Shown here: positions 36,114-47,529 of the stretch, piece by piece
Layout: every line of letters starts with the position of its first letter
How positions within the stretch are numbered: position 1 is the stretch's first letter
Assembly (NCBI GenBank): GCA_963693305.1
Contig: OY855905.1
Coordinates: 839,701 to 903,700, forward strand
Length of the DNA stretch: 64,000 bases
Reading direction: 5' to 3'
From: Meandrina meandrites
Lineage: Eukaryota; Cnidaria; Anthozoa; Scleractinia; Meandrinidae
The notes under the pieces: model-generated
The model's input: only the letters and a program-made list of their open reading frames with translations
What the model was told of the DNA's origin: nothing
Databases searched by the model: none
Translations under genes and position numbers: made by a program

Positions 36114-36139
36114 ATTTTGCGAAACGGAGCGCTTCTCAC

Positions 36140-38280
36140 CTTTCGGCCCCGAACATTTGTTAAAAAAAATCACTGCATTAGAGAAAAGTGTTAATTAATG
36201 TTTAATTATTCATTGATTCATTTCGTTTCGTTTCGTTTCGCAAAATACAGTAAGCTGTTCCAAGTAAGAAAAATTTACAAACTTTTAAGCTTATTTGAGC
36301 TCATGTAAAAGTTTCAGCGACGATTGAAGACATTTCAGTTTCGTGAACTTCTCAGTTCAGAGACACAATTCGTAATCTATAAAATACATCGACTAAGTCT
36401 GAAAGTTAGACCAGTTAGCGTTTTTATTTCTGGCCGTTGATTCAGCGAGCTTCGCCCAGCGTTTATGCTAAATTTGCACAGAATATACTGAAATTATTTT
36501 TGATCATCTAATTTTAATGTTAGCTTTTTCTATTGCTTCTCGTAATGCTGCCATATCGGGAGAGGGGAAGAAGCACGGGCTAACCGGTACAATAGGTTTT
36601 TGTCCAATAAAATTTAACACCCTTGGCAACCGCGATCGCATTCACAAGAATTACTGATCTGAAATTCCCATATTTATTAGTGCACTGATATCAAAGGGGA
36701 AATTCTATGCCATATGTTCCAGTATCAGTTAAATTTTTCTACTATTCAGTTGTTCTTAATAAATGAAATTAAGATGACGACGTGAAAACCAAAAATGACG
36801 ACGCAACTCGTGTTTAACTGCAAAGAGTGATATCCTTCGATACCACGGTAGTGATATATACGATATATACCGTAGCTAGTTTAAATTGCTCCGAACTTAC
36901 AACTTACTAGAACAGGACATACATCAAAGAACAACTAAAGAAAAAAAGGACAAAAACGCGGCTGCCTCGTGCACGCTGGTCACTTTGGTTGTCTCGACGA
37001 ATCATCCAAAACAGTTCAAAACAAAATCAAAATCAACGTACGCGAAAAACAAAAATACCTTTTCTGATTCCGGCACACCAAACACGAAACTACTCACTTC
37101 GATGTATAAGCAACAAACAGCGAACGGCAAAAGTTGTTGGTTTTTTTTTGCCGTTCGCGGGAAAAACAAACGTGCAGCTTGGCCTCTCTAACACGTACGT
37201 AGTTGAACAACTACAGAAACGTGGCTGCCTCATACACTCTGGTCAGTTGCCTAAATATTCATCAACCTCAAAACATTTCCAAACCAAGACAAAATTTCGC
37301 AAAACAAAATTAAACCTACCAATGTATTCTTCTAAGTCCCCAAGGAATGAAAACAGAAACATTTAACCACGAAAGGTGGTCAGTACAGTATTTGTGGGTG
37401 ATATTGAGACCTGTGCTTGTGGATGAAAATGCAGGCAAGCGATATGTAAAGTTAAGCTATATTTATGGTCAAGTTAACGATCATTAGCCTCAGGCTCAGT
37501 GAACAAAGATGAATATTTAGCGAGGCGAATGATTTAATATAATCTTCAGAGGTGAATCGCAAAATAACGAAAGAGAACTTGGAATCTGGCTCACGCTTTT
37601 AGTGCTCGATCGCCTGCATACACGCTAAGGTGGCTCATTAACAATTATTCCACGAGCGCGCCATGAATATGAGATGGTAGATAGCCAACGAGGCGCATGC
37701 CGCCGAGTTGGCTATATCGATCTCATATCCAACAAGCGCAAGTGGAATAATTGTATTATTAAGTGGCAGTGTCCGTAAAAGCGGTCCATCGCATTTTGGG
37801 TCGTCCGTAAAAGCGGTCCATCGCATTTTGGGTCGGAAAAAAGTTTTCCTTCAAACTTTGCCCAGTGAAATATCTTGGGTCGTAAGTTAATGCAACGACT
37901 TTAGTTTTTGGAAATACGTTAAAATATTTTTTTGAAAGATAACAGCCGAAGCTGGAAATGGCCTAATTTTGAACAAGTTGACGAGCTTGGCGCGCAAAAA
38001 CCACCAAGCGCACCAGAAGATTATTATTATCTCCATGTTAAGTGGTCCTTCAAAGGTTTTAGACGCATGTTAGTTTTGATATGTTTTCATTAACAGATTC
38101 GGGAAAATTTATATATTGGCAACCGCTTTTCGTAAACATGTGAAAGTACCCTGTCTTTGCTGGCCTCTATTTCTCAAGTCCAGACAGGACTATTATAAAT
38201 TCCAGCTGAATTCTACTAAATAGATGTCAGGAAGCATAGAAAACTAAAAATACCTTGCACTTTTTATCTTCGACGGTTTT
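36140..38280. other. Gene-poor stretch with short repeats
   Basis: It holds a short CGTTT repeat at 36221-36240, two diverged copies of a roughly 150-bp segment starting near 36945 and 37205 (GCGGCTGCCTCGTGCACxCTGGTCA type), a palindromic MITE at 37630-37767, and a tandem 32-bp duplication at 37769-37833 (GTCCGTAAAAGCGGTCCATC). No convincing gene. Confidence 0.5.
37630..37767. mobile_element. Palindromic MITE
   Basis: GCTCATTAACAATTATTCCAC is mirrored by GTGGAATAATTGTATTATTAAG, with the inner arms TGAGAT and AGCCAAC also mirrored around GCGCATGCCGCC. Confidence 0.65.
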
Positions 38281-38285
38281 GTCAC

Positions 38286-38677
38286 AGCGACTTCCAACTT
38301 TTTGTGCTTCAGCTAATCTTGCAGACACATTATGCAAATGAGATTGTAAAAGCAAATTTCGATTGATTTCAATTAAAATGTTTTTAATTTAATATTTCAC
38401 CATTCTATGTAAAAGATTCAAAGCGGCCTTAATGGGCTTATTATTCGGTTTTGACGTTTGCATGCTCTCTGGCAAAATGTAAAATATACAAATTGTGATC
38501 AGATGTCTGCTAACCTTGGACCGATTTTTAAGAAAACCGTTCTAATTATTATTAACTCGCTCTTTTCTATTTATGAGGTTTAGAACAAATATGTTCTATC
38601 TAAAATCTGAAGGCGTTCAAGGTATAAATTAGAAGATCAATTCAGTTTTAACTGGTCTTACAGGATGCAGTGATGTA
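38286..38677. repeat. Dispersed repeat, copy 1
   Basis: This stretch matches the reverse complement of 52477-52883 over about 400 bp with moderate divergence (shared CAGCGACTTCCAACTTTT, ACACATTATGCAAATGAG, GGTATAAATT, GTACATCACTGCATCC). Confidence 0.7.
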
Positions 38678-41160
38678 CCATTTGAAATCAACAATTTGTG
38701 ACTTTACGGCCAAGTAAAAAAAAAACAAATGTTTCTCGTCCGGATTTCTAAAAAGATGGAGCGGGCCGGCGCTTTTTTAGTTATTTCCGACTTTTTTATT
38801 ATTCCCAATTGAATGCTTTCTTAACACATTATTACCCTCCCCCAGGGACAAGTTGGAGTTCTCAGGTCAAATAATAATAAATGAAACGTCAGATATTGAT
38901 TAAACACAAGTTTGTTCTATTTTGATACATGTTTTAAACAACATCATTACGGTACATGTTTGTATTCCTTACCTGTGTTGTTTGAATATCATGTGTTTTC
39001 CTCCATCGTCGAATTCCCCAGAAGCTAACTTGCAAAATAAATCCTGCAACGTAATTGTCCTATCCACTACAGACCTAGTGTACCAATGCAAGGCATTAAA
39101 ATTTTAGCCTGGTGTTCGAATTAAAACGCACACAAAAGCCATCTCTTAATTTAGCATTTTCTCCTGTTGGTTTTTGTTGGTACAAACGTTACCAATAACA
39201 AATAATAAATCAAAGATCTCTTCGAGATTCGACTATTTCGCATGGAGTATGCGTTGGGGAAATGTTAGTATAGAAAGCGATTTGTGATGCATTAACCCAT
39301 TGACTCACAGTCCAGAAGGCTTTATTAGCGCTCACCCACCCCCCCCCCCCCCCCCCCAAAAAAAAAAAAAAAAAATTCCTGGCTCTTTTACGACATTTAA
39401 CATAAACGTGCGAGTGGGAAAAAATATACCATATGCGTACTAAATTCAGCCAAATAATTCCTTTCTAAAGTAAACGTTTATTACAACTAGACACGCTGAA
39501 AGACCAATTCATGATTTGAAATGTTAATTATCAACCTTGATAAATTGATCCCAAACCAAACTTGAAGACGGTGAAAAAAAGTTCTTCACCTCGGCGCGTC
39601 ATTTTAACAACTCGCAAAAACACGAACTCTTTCTACAAAATATAACACTAGTTCAAAACACTCTGGTGAAAGGTAGGTTTTCATTCTGTATAACTGTCAC
39701 TGACATTTATTTAACCACCAGTGCTATTATCTTGGTACAGAAAAGCGGTAATTGGAGATAATAATTTGCGAATCATGGTGCCGTGAGATAGCGGAAAACT
39801 TCTGAATTCCTTCCACAAAATTAACACTCAGATTGCTTTTTATGCTATCCATCACTATAACTAATAACAAAAAAAATACTTGTTTGCATTTTCCGAAGTA
39901 CTGTAGTAAATCTTTGCATGTAAAAGGTCGTAAACTGAACACAATTATTAAATAAACAACAACGCGATGGTACAGTAAGTCGGCCGAACGCTGCATATCA
40001 GATGTCACCATGTGCTTTTCAAATCAATACGCTTCAGAAGCCTAAAATTCCAAATGTAAACTGGGCAAATGAAAGAAACTTGAAGGAAGTTTTGTTTTAG
40101 ATTAATTCTCATTTCAAGATGTAGCTACTAATGTATCAAAGCTTCAAAATTCTGCATATTTTTGAAGCCGTGAGATCCTTCATTATTCACGCTAAAGCGT
40201 AAGTTTAATTTTAGCCCGACGACTTTTTGCAGTCAATTTTTCACTAAGTGGCTTTACCGATCCTTCTAAAAATTCCATTTAAGTTCGAAGCAATATTGTA
40301 CATTACCATTTTCCTGTCTGAAGTCTTGAGAAGCTGCATTAAGTCGTGATCAAGTCCGTGAATTGTGGTCAAAACAAAAGATTGCGTGACGAGCTAAAAA
40401 TACTTCTTTCAATGAAGACGACAAACAATAGACTTGTAACAATAGAAAATAGCATTGGCCAATATCCTCTGACAATGAAGATTCGCAGCAGCTTTTAAGC
40501 ATGTAAAACTAAGCAATTCAATCGATGAATAGCACACTTCTTTAAAAAATACCTACCTGTAGTTTGCAAAAGGCTAGACAGGCTAAATGACAAGCGACGC
40601 GTGAAAATAACACTTCCGCTCGAGAACTGCTCACGCATTCCTATCCAGTGACGTTTTTATCACCCACAGCGAAAAGTATTCCCTTGACAAATTAAAACAG
40701 TCCCTTGAGAGTATACAAAAATGTGGGTCAGAGAGTGCCAACCCAATGATCCCAATTCTTCTTACCATTTTCCTTGGTAACCAAGCAAAGTAGTCGAAAA
40801 AAGAGAGGCGGCCCCAAAAAATGATGCGAGCGGGGACCAGAAACATTTGTCTTTTTTACTTGGCCTAATTGTGCTAGTTGCCTTTCACTTTGCAGCTTTA
40901 GTTTAGTTAACTTGCTTTTTACAGTCACATTCATAAATTTGTTTTTCACCTACTATAAGGAACAGCATCCATTATTCTCAGCCCGAATTCCCGCCGATAT
41001 CTGTGGGTCTCTATGGTCGTTTAGTTCCTAAACACCTTAAAATTAAACCGTATTAGCGTGCATGCATCCGCTTGAGACTTACCACGTTGCATGCGAAACT
41101 TGATTTGTGTACATGTCGTCAAAACTCGATTTGCGCATTTTATGTTACCTGTTGTAGGGA

Positions 41161-41740
41161 CAGGGTCTGGAAGGGGGGTGGGGGGTGGGGGGGGGGGGGG
41201 GGGGGGGTCCTGATCCCGCATTCCCGCTCCTTTTTCACGCGAATTCCACATCCCGAAAGTTTTGTCATCGCTTTCCCGAATCCCGTTTTTCTTTTCTCAG
41301 AAATTCATTTAAAAAAGGACTAAATTTTTGCATAAGCTTATGACTTAATTTAAGATGTAGATTTGCCCTTTAAGTTGTTATTTTTGTTTTACGCGTGTTG
41401 TGAGTCTACTGCAACGTGGAGTTAGCTCTTCATACCTCAGTACGATGAAAGAGCCCGATATGAAAGCGTGATGGGTCTTCCTGTACACGTACGCACTGTC
41501 CTTGATAAAAAGTTTACAGGAACACCCTCGACTGTGTCATGGTTTATCTAAGTAGTGAAAATTTCTCGAATTCCCAACAATCAGGCAAGAATTCCCGCGT
41601 CCCATGCCCAAATTCTGCTCAATCCCGCTTCCCGAGAAGCAGTAAATTCCCAAATCCCGTCAATATATTTTGCGTTTTCCCGGATCCCGCACTGTATTTT
41701 GGTCAAATCCCGGATCCCGAAAATACCCTTCCAGACCCTG
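41161..41740. mobile_element. 580-bp MITE with 6-bp target duplication
   Basis: Terminal repeats CAGGGTCTGGAAGG and CCTTCCAGACCCTG are flanked by TAGGGA on both sides (41155-41160, 41741-41746). The interior has a long G run (41171-41207) and many ATCCCG/TTCCCG motifs. It lies in the middle segment of the 5.1-kb inverted structure. Confidence 0.8.
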
Positions 41741-42374
41741 TAGGGAGCGTCTGATGGCAACACTTGACTTCACTGTTTTGTATTAAGTGTTGCATATTGG
41801 TAATAATTTTTTTAACAAATGTTAGAGACAGTTCTGGTAAATATTTCAGAAAATATTGTTAGCCCATCTCCTTTTTTTCGTTGATCGTCGTATGTGTTTT
41901 CTGATTTTGGGTCGGTCGGTCGGAAAAGAAAACAAATAAAAAAAAAGTGGATAAGGAGTCTGGAACTAGGAGGCCTGGTTCCTCAGCATAATGTCCGTGG
42001 AGCCTGGAAACAAGAAGACATGGTTACAAAGTCAACGTGGCGGCAATGGAGGAAGGAAAAATTGACATCGTGGTTAAACTCTAATCGAAACTCAAACGCG
42101 AACAGCGTAATCAAAGGCCCTTTGGGCTGTCTCGTGTCAGTCAAAAAGAGATTAAAATATACTTTACTAAATAGTTATTATAAAAGTAAATGTTTTGCTA
42201 GGCCGCAAAAAGCTTGTATGTTATTTACGCTTGCAATATTTACAGGGAGTTCATTAAAGACTTTCGCGCCACTAAAAAAAATAGGTGTTCTTAGAAAATT
42301 TACCATATCCGGGAATAGGGAAAGCAGAGACGGGGGAACATTTTGCTGGGATAATATTTAGTCTTCTTTTTCCA

Positions 42375-42478
42375 TACGCGGGAAATAAAAATGGCGAACA
42401 GGCGGGAAAACAAAATGACAGAACACATATTATTTATGATTTTTACCAAAAAAACGTCCGTCCTCTCTATTTCCGACC
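42375..42478. repeat. Short dispersed repeat, copy 1
   Basis: It shares AAAATGGCGAACAGGC, AACAAAATGACAG and CACATATTATTTATGAT with 46305-46430 in the same orientation. The second copy lies at the 5' end of the LINE insertion. Confidence 0.6.
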
Positions 42479-44489
42479 CAAACTGAACGCAGGAGGAATT
42501 GAGCGTTACTCGAAGCACTCGTCCCCCACTTCACCTCCTTGCGCCGACGTTTTGCGCTGTTTTCCATTTCTTTTGTTATTTATTGCCCGTTTTTAACGAT
42601 CAAAGAACAGTATCAGAAAATAGAGTATTTCATACATGTTTCTTGTGACGAAAACGCTGAAAATAGAAATGCCGATATGTTTGTAACGAACGTTTTACAC
42701 ATACCCAGGCAAATAGCATTCCCAAGGTAAATAACACCAAGGTAAACTCACCGCGGGAATACGTTCGACTATTTTGCTTGGTTACCAAGGAAAATGGTAA
42801 GAATTGGGATGATCGGGGCACTCGCTGACCCACATTTTTGTATACTCTCAAGGGACTGTTTTAATTTGTCAAGGGAATACTTTTCGCTGTGGGCGATGAA
42901 AACGTCACCGGATAGGAATGCGTCAGCACTTCTCGATCCCGAAGTTATTTTCACGCGTCGCTCGTCATTTAACCTGTCTAGCCTTTTGGAAACTACAGGT
43001 AGGTATTTTTCAAAAATCTGTGCTGTTCATCGATTGAGTCGCTTAGTTTTGCATGCTTAAAAGCTGCTGCGAATCTTCATTGTCAGAGGATATTGGCCAA
43101 TGCTATTTTCTATTGTTACAAGTCTATTGTTTGTCGTCTTCATTGAAAGAAGTATTTTTAGCTCGTCACGCAATCTTTTGTTTTGAACACAATTCACGGA
43201 CTTGATCACGACTTAATGCAGCTTCTCAAGACTTCAGACAGGAAAATGGTAATGTACAATATTGCTTCGAACTTAAATGGAACTTAACTGGAATTTTTAG
43301 AAGGATCGCTAAAGCCACTTAGTGAAAAATTGACTGCAAAAAGCCGTCGGGCTAAAATTAAACTTACGCTTTAGCGTGAATAATGAAGGATCTCACGGCT
43401 TCAAAAATATGCAGAATTTTGAAGCTTTGATACATTAGTAGCTACATCTTGAAATGAGAATTAATCTAAAACAAAACTTCCTTCAAGTTTCTTTCATTTA
43501 CCCAGTTAACGTTTGGAATTTTAGGCTTCTGAAGCGTATTGATTTGAAAAGCACATGGTGACATCTGATATGCAGCGTGCGGCCGACTTACCATCGCGTT
43601 GTTGTTTATTTAATAATTGTGTTCAGTTTACGACCTTTTACATGCAAAGATTTACTACAGTACTTCGGAAAATGCAAACAAGTATTTTTTTGTTATTAGT
43701 TATAGTGATGGATAGCATAAAAAGCAATGTGAGTGTTTATTTTTGTGGAAGGAATTCAGAAGTTTTCCGCTATCTGACGGCACTATGATTCGCAAATTAT
43801 TATCCCCAGTTACCGCTTTTCTGTACCAAGATAATACCGCTGGTGGTTAAATAAATGTCAGTGACAGTTGTACAGAATGAAAGCCTACCTTTCACCAGAG
43901 TGTTTCGAACTAGTGTTATATTTTGTAGAAAGAGTTTGTGTTTTTGCGAGTTGTTAAAATGACGCGCGGAGGTGAAGAAATTTTTTTCACCGTCTTCAAG
44001 TTTGGTTTGGGATCAATTTATCAAGGTTGATAATTAACATGTCAAATCATGAATTGGTCTTTCAGCGTGTCTAGTTGTAATAAAAGTTTACTTCAGAAAG
44101 AAATTATTTGTCTGAATTTAGTACGCATATGGTATATTTTTTTCCACTCGCACGTTTATGTTAAATGCCGTTAAAGAACCAGGAATGTTTGAGGGGGTGG
44201 GTGCGCGCTAATAAAAGCCTTCTAGACTGGGAGTCAATGGGTTAATGCATCGCAAATCGCTTTCAATAGTAACATTTCCCCAACGCATACTCTATGCAAA
44301 ATAGGCGAATCTCGAAGAGATCTTTGATTCATACTGTTTTCGGCGCGAAATGCGAAAATGGGTAATTCGAGGGTGCTTGCTTAGCATCATCTTGCTTTTA
44401 TTATTTATACTCTTTCAACAGTCCTCTACTGCTTTGTTATGTCAGTGTTTCAAACAGCGAAGAAATAGAAGGCGAAGACTCCGTTTATA

Positions 44490-46290
44490 TAGACAACAAG
44501 ACAACAACTTTATTACCAAAAAAGGACTTCATACAATGCTTCAAAAAAAAAAATTAAAACAGGATATTGGTAATAACACTCAGAAAAACTAAAAAGCTTA
44601 TCGAGCTGAGCGAAGTTAAATTAGATTAAAACTAGGACGGTGGTTGGCAATAAAGCAAAATTAAATAAATAAATAAATAAATAAAACGGTTAATGGAAAA
44701 CGTTAATAGCTAACAAACATTCTACAGCAAAATATATAAAAGCTAAATAGAGAAAATAAGTATTGAATATTAAGTAACTACTAGGTGCCAGATGAACACT
44801 CATTAATGTTGGCAGTATTTCTGTAAGATGTTAAGTTTAACTTCATTTTTGAACATTTTGAGGGGGAGGTATTTGATGTTTTCATCCAAGTCATTCCAAA
44901 CTTTTACAGCAGCAAAGCGAATGTTGAATTTACCATAGTTTGTTTTGACAGAGTTAATATAATAAGTTGATCTGGACGCAAGCCTGGTTTTGTACTGGTG
45001 AATTGATGAAACAGATTGAAAAAAGTTATCAAAGGAAGACGGAAGAAGGTTCTTATGATACTGATACAAAAAAAGTGCATTATGCAAGCTAACAAGGTCA
45101 CCTAATTGTAGAATCTCTAGTTCTTTAAAGAGAGGCTCTGAATGTTCATCTGGTTTTGAAAAAGTTATTATACGCATGGCTCTCTTCTGAAGAGTTATTA
45201 AAGGTTTGATCGAAGAACTATAGGTATTGCCCCAGAGTAATAAGCCATATGTTAAGTAGGGATAGATAAGTGAATAGTAAAGTTGTTTCAATATATTTTT
45301 CTTTACATAATATCTAAGTTTGGATAGAACTCCAATACCTCTTGAAATTTTTTTACTTACTTCACGTATATATGCTTTCCAATTCAGATTTGAATCTAAA
45401 ATAAGTCCCAAATATTTGACACGAGTGTCGGATTTAATAGAAGTATTGGAAATTCTAAGATTCATATTGTGCATTATTCGTCTTTGTGGAGAATGAAAAA
45501 CAACAAAATTTGTTTTATCAATGTTCAAGGATAATTTGTTAGCATATAACCACTGGCTCACCTTTTCTAATTCAATATTTAAGTCTGTTTCTAGATTTAG
45601 AATGTTAGGATTATTCAGAAATAGATTTGTATCATCAGCAAAGAGGTGAAATTCTAAAATATTGGAGCATTTAGGCATATCATTTATATATAAAAGAAAT
45701 AAAAGTGGTCCAAGGACGGACCCCTGTGGGACACCACAAGTTATAGTTTGGTAATCAGAATTAATACCAGACAGAGAGACAAACTGTCTTCTGTTACTCA
45801 AATAAGATGCAAACCAATCATTTGAAACCCCTCGTATGCCATAATACTCCAGTTTAGTTAATAAAATTTTATGGTTGACTGTATCAAATGCTTTACATAG
45901 ATCTAGGAATATACCACTACAGTACATGCCTTTATCAATTGATCTTTGAATATTATCAGTCAAAAGAAGAAGAGCTTGGGTAGTTGAATGCTGTGACCTA
46001 AAACCAAACTGATTGTTGTGTAGAATTGAAAATTTATCAAGAAAGGAAATAATTCTATTATACATTAATTTTTCAATTAATTTATTAAATATGGATAACA
46101 AAGAAATAGGTCTATAGTTGGATACTACACAGGTGGATCCTTTCTTGTGAATTGGGACTACTCTAGCAACTTTAAATTGATCAGGAACTGTACCAGAATA
46201 AAATGAAATCTCTTTGTTGGATTTTTCTAAACCTTGAGATGAAATCGAAATACATATAAGAAAACGCATTATAGATCTTCCTTGACTAGT
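44490..46290 (-). mobile_element. 5'-truncated CR1/L2-type LINE with open reverse transcriptase
   Basis: A minus-strand frame (stop at 44803) encodes the C-terminal part of a LINE ORF2. It has VPIHKKGS, NYRPISLLS, FGFRSQHSTTQA, FLDLCKAFDTVNH, then GVPQGSVLGPLLFLLYINDM and the catalytic FADDTN, thumb region VKYLGLILDSNLNWK, and a C-terminal domain ending KYCQH. The 5' part, including the endonuclease, is absent. The LINE homology starts near 46290, after an unrelated stretch. 3' of the stop is a UTR with an ATTT microsatellite (44661-44690) and a TTGTTGTCTTGTTGTC-like end near 44510. The frame is intact, so the copy is fairly recent. Confidence 0.85.
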
Positions 46291-46724
46291 GTTGTATTTA
46301 AACGCAAAATGGCGAACAGGCCATGAAAGTGACAAAACACCCGGGAAAACAAAATTACAAAGCACGCGGAAAAACAAAATGACAGAGCACATATTATTTA
46401 TGATATTTACCAAAAAACGTCCTCTCTATTTGCGAGTTTCCCGAGGTAAAGAGCCCTTTTACCATGTTAAAAGGACGATGTGTAACCGCAACTATATAAA
46501 TTTGACACACTACACTATTAACCTACCACTACACTATTAACCCTACACCGCTACACAGATCAAGCAATTTGTTCCAGTCAAATTTTGTTAATTACATTTT
46601 ATGCAGTTACGAAAAAAACTTTCCGTAAAGATTCTCGCATCGCGACTGCATAAAAACACAAAATCCCGCTCCGGCTCTTTCTTGAAATTCCCTCTTACCG
46701 CTCCTGTTTTCAGCACAGGCAGAC

Positions 46725-47468
46725 AAGGCTCTGTGTTTGAGACCGTGTGACGTAAGCGTCACGGTACGCGCTATTTGATCTCATACATTCTCTGTAATTT
46801 GTAACGACTGACCTCGGCTTGATCCAACTGATCGCGAGAAATGCTCCATAAAATACTGGATTTTGCATCTTTTACTCCCAAATTGTGATCTTCTGTAAGC
46901 CAGATAAATAAAGTTCACTTCTCTTTTTTCTTTTGGGAGGTACTTTGCGATTTTATGGGTTTTTTTGGTCGTTAATTCCTCGCTAGCCGTCACCGACCCT
47001 AAACAAACGTAAGGGAAAGAGACTCTTACTTTTGTTTTGGGGTCATTGGGGTCGGTGACGGGTGACTTTATTTATCTGGCTTACAGTAGATCACAATTTG
47101 GGATTGAAATGTGCAAAATCCCACTTATGTCCAGGATTGAACGCAAGTATTGTTTAATAAGTACTTCATGTTTGACTGGGTTATTTGACATTTCCATATT
47201 ACTTCATATTTGACAGAATTAGGTGTGTTTTGGTGAACTTTTATTAATGAGGACACTTTGTGATGCCTATCATAAAGAACGCGCATCTCATTAGCGTTCA
47301 ATCCTGGACATATCTGCAAAATCCAGTATTTTATGGAGCATTTCTCGCGATCAGTTGGATCAAGCCGAGGTCAGTCGTTACAAATTACAGTGAATGTATG
47401 AAATCAAATAGCGCGTACCGTGACGGTTACGTCACACGGTCTCAAACACAGAGCCTTGTCTGCTTGTG
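46725..47468. mobile_element. Foldback element
   Basis: Outer arms 46725-46870 and 47323-47468 are near-perfect reverse complements (CACAGGCAGACAAGGCTCTG...). Inner arms 46870-46917 and 47060-47104 also pair (GCCAGATAAATAAAGT). The insert near the right arm holds a third inverted pair (TGTCCAGGATTGAACG at 47129, mirrored at 47297). Confidence 0.75.
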
Positions 47469-47529
47469 TTTTCAGCTCCCATCCCGGCCGAATACCACCA
47501 CACCTTCATATCTGGGTTACTTAGCGTGA

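Larger units (their letters stand above)
39209..44329. mobile_element. 5.1-kb inverted-repeat structure (arms about 1.57 kb)
   Basis: The left arm 39209-40798 is the reverse complement of the right arm 42764-44329, with a non-matching middle of about 1,965 bp. The arms carry matching broken frames (MVTSDMQR... at 40011 minus and 43555 plus), shifted differently. The C/A tract at 39341-39377 in the left arm is reduced to GGGGGTGGG in the right. It is either a very large foldback transposon or an inverted segmental duplication. No clear target duplication flanks it. Confidence 0.8.

Noticed and set aside
36886..37366. Two overlapping plus-strand frames rich in Lys, Thr and Asn
   Set aside because: The composition follows A-rich repeat DNA, and the region is an internal diverged duplication rather than a gene.
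44350..44592. Plus-strand frame with a membrane-like N-terminus and a basic tail
   Set aside because: Its second half is the complement of the LINE 3' UTR, and the first half overlaps the end of the 5.1-kb inverted structure; likely chance.
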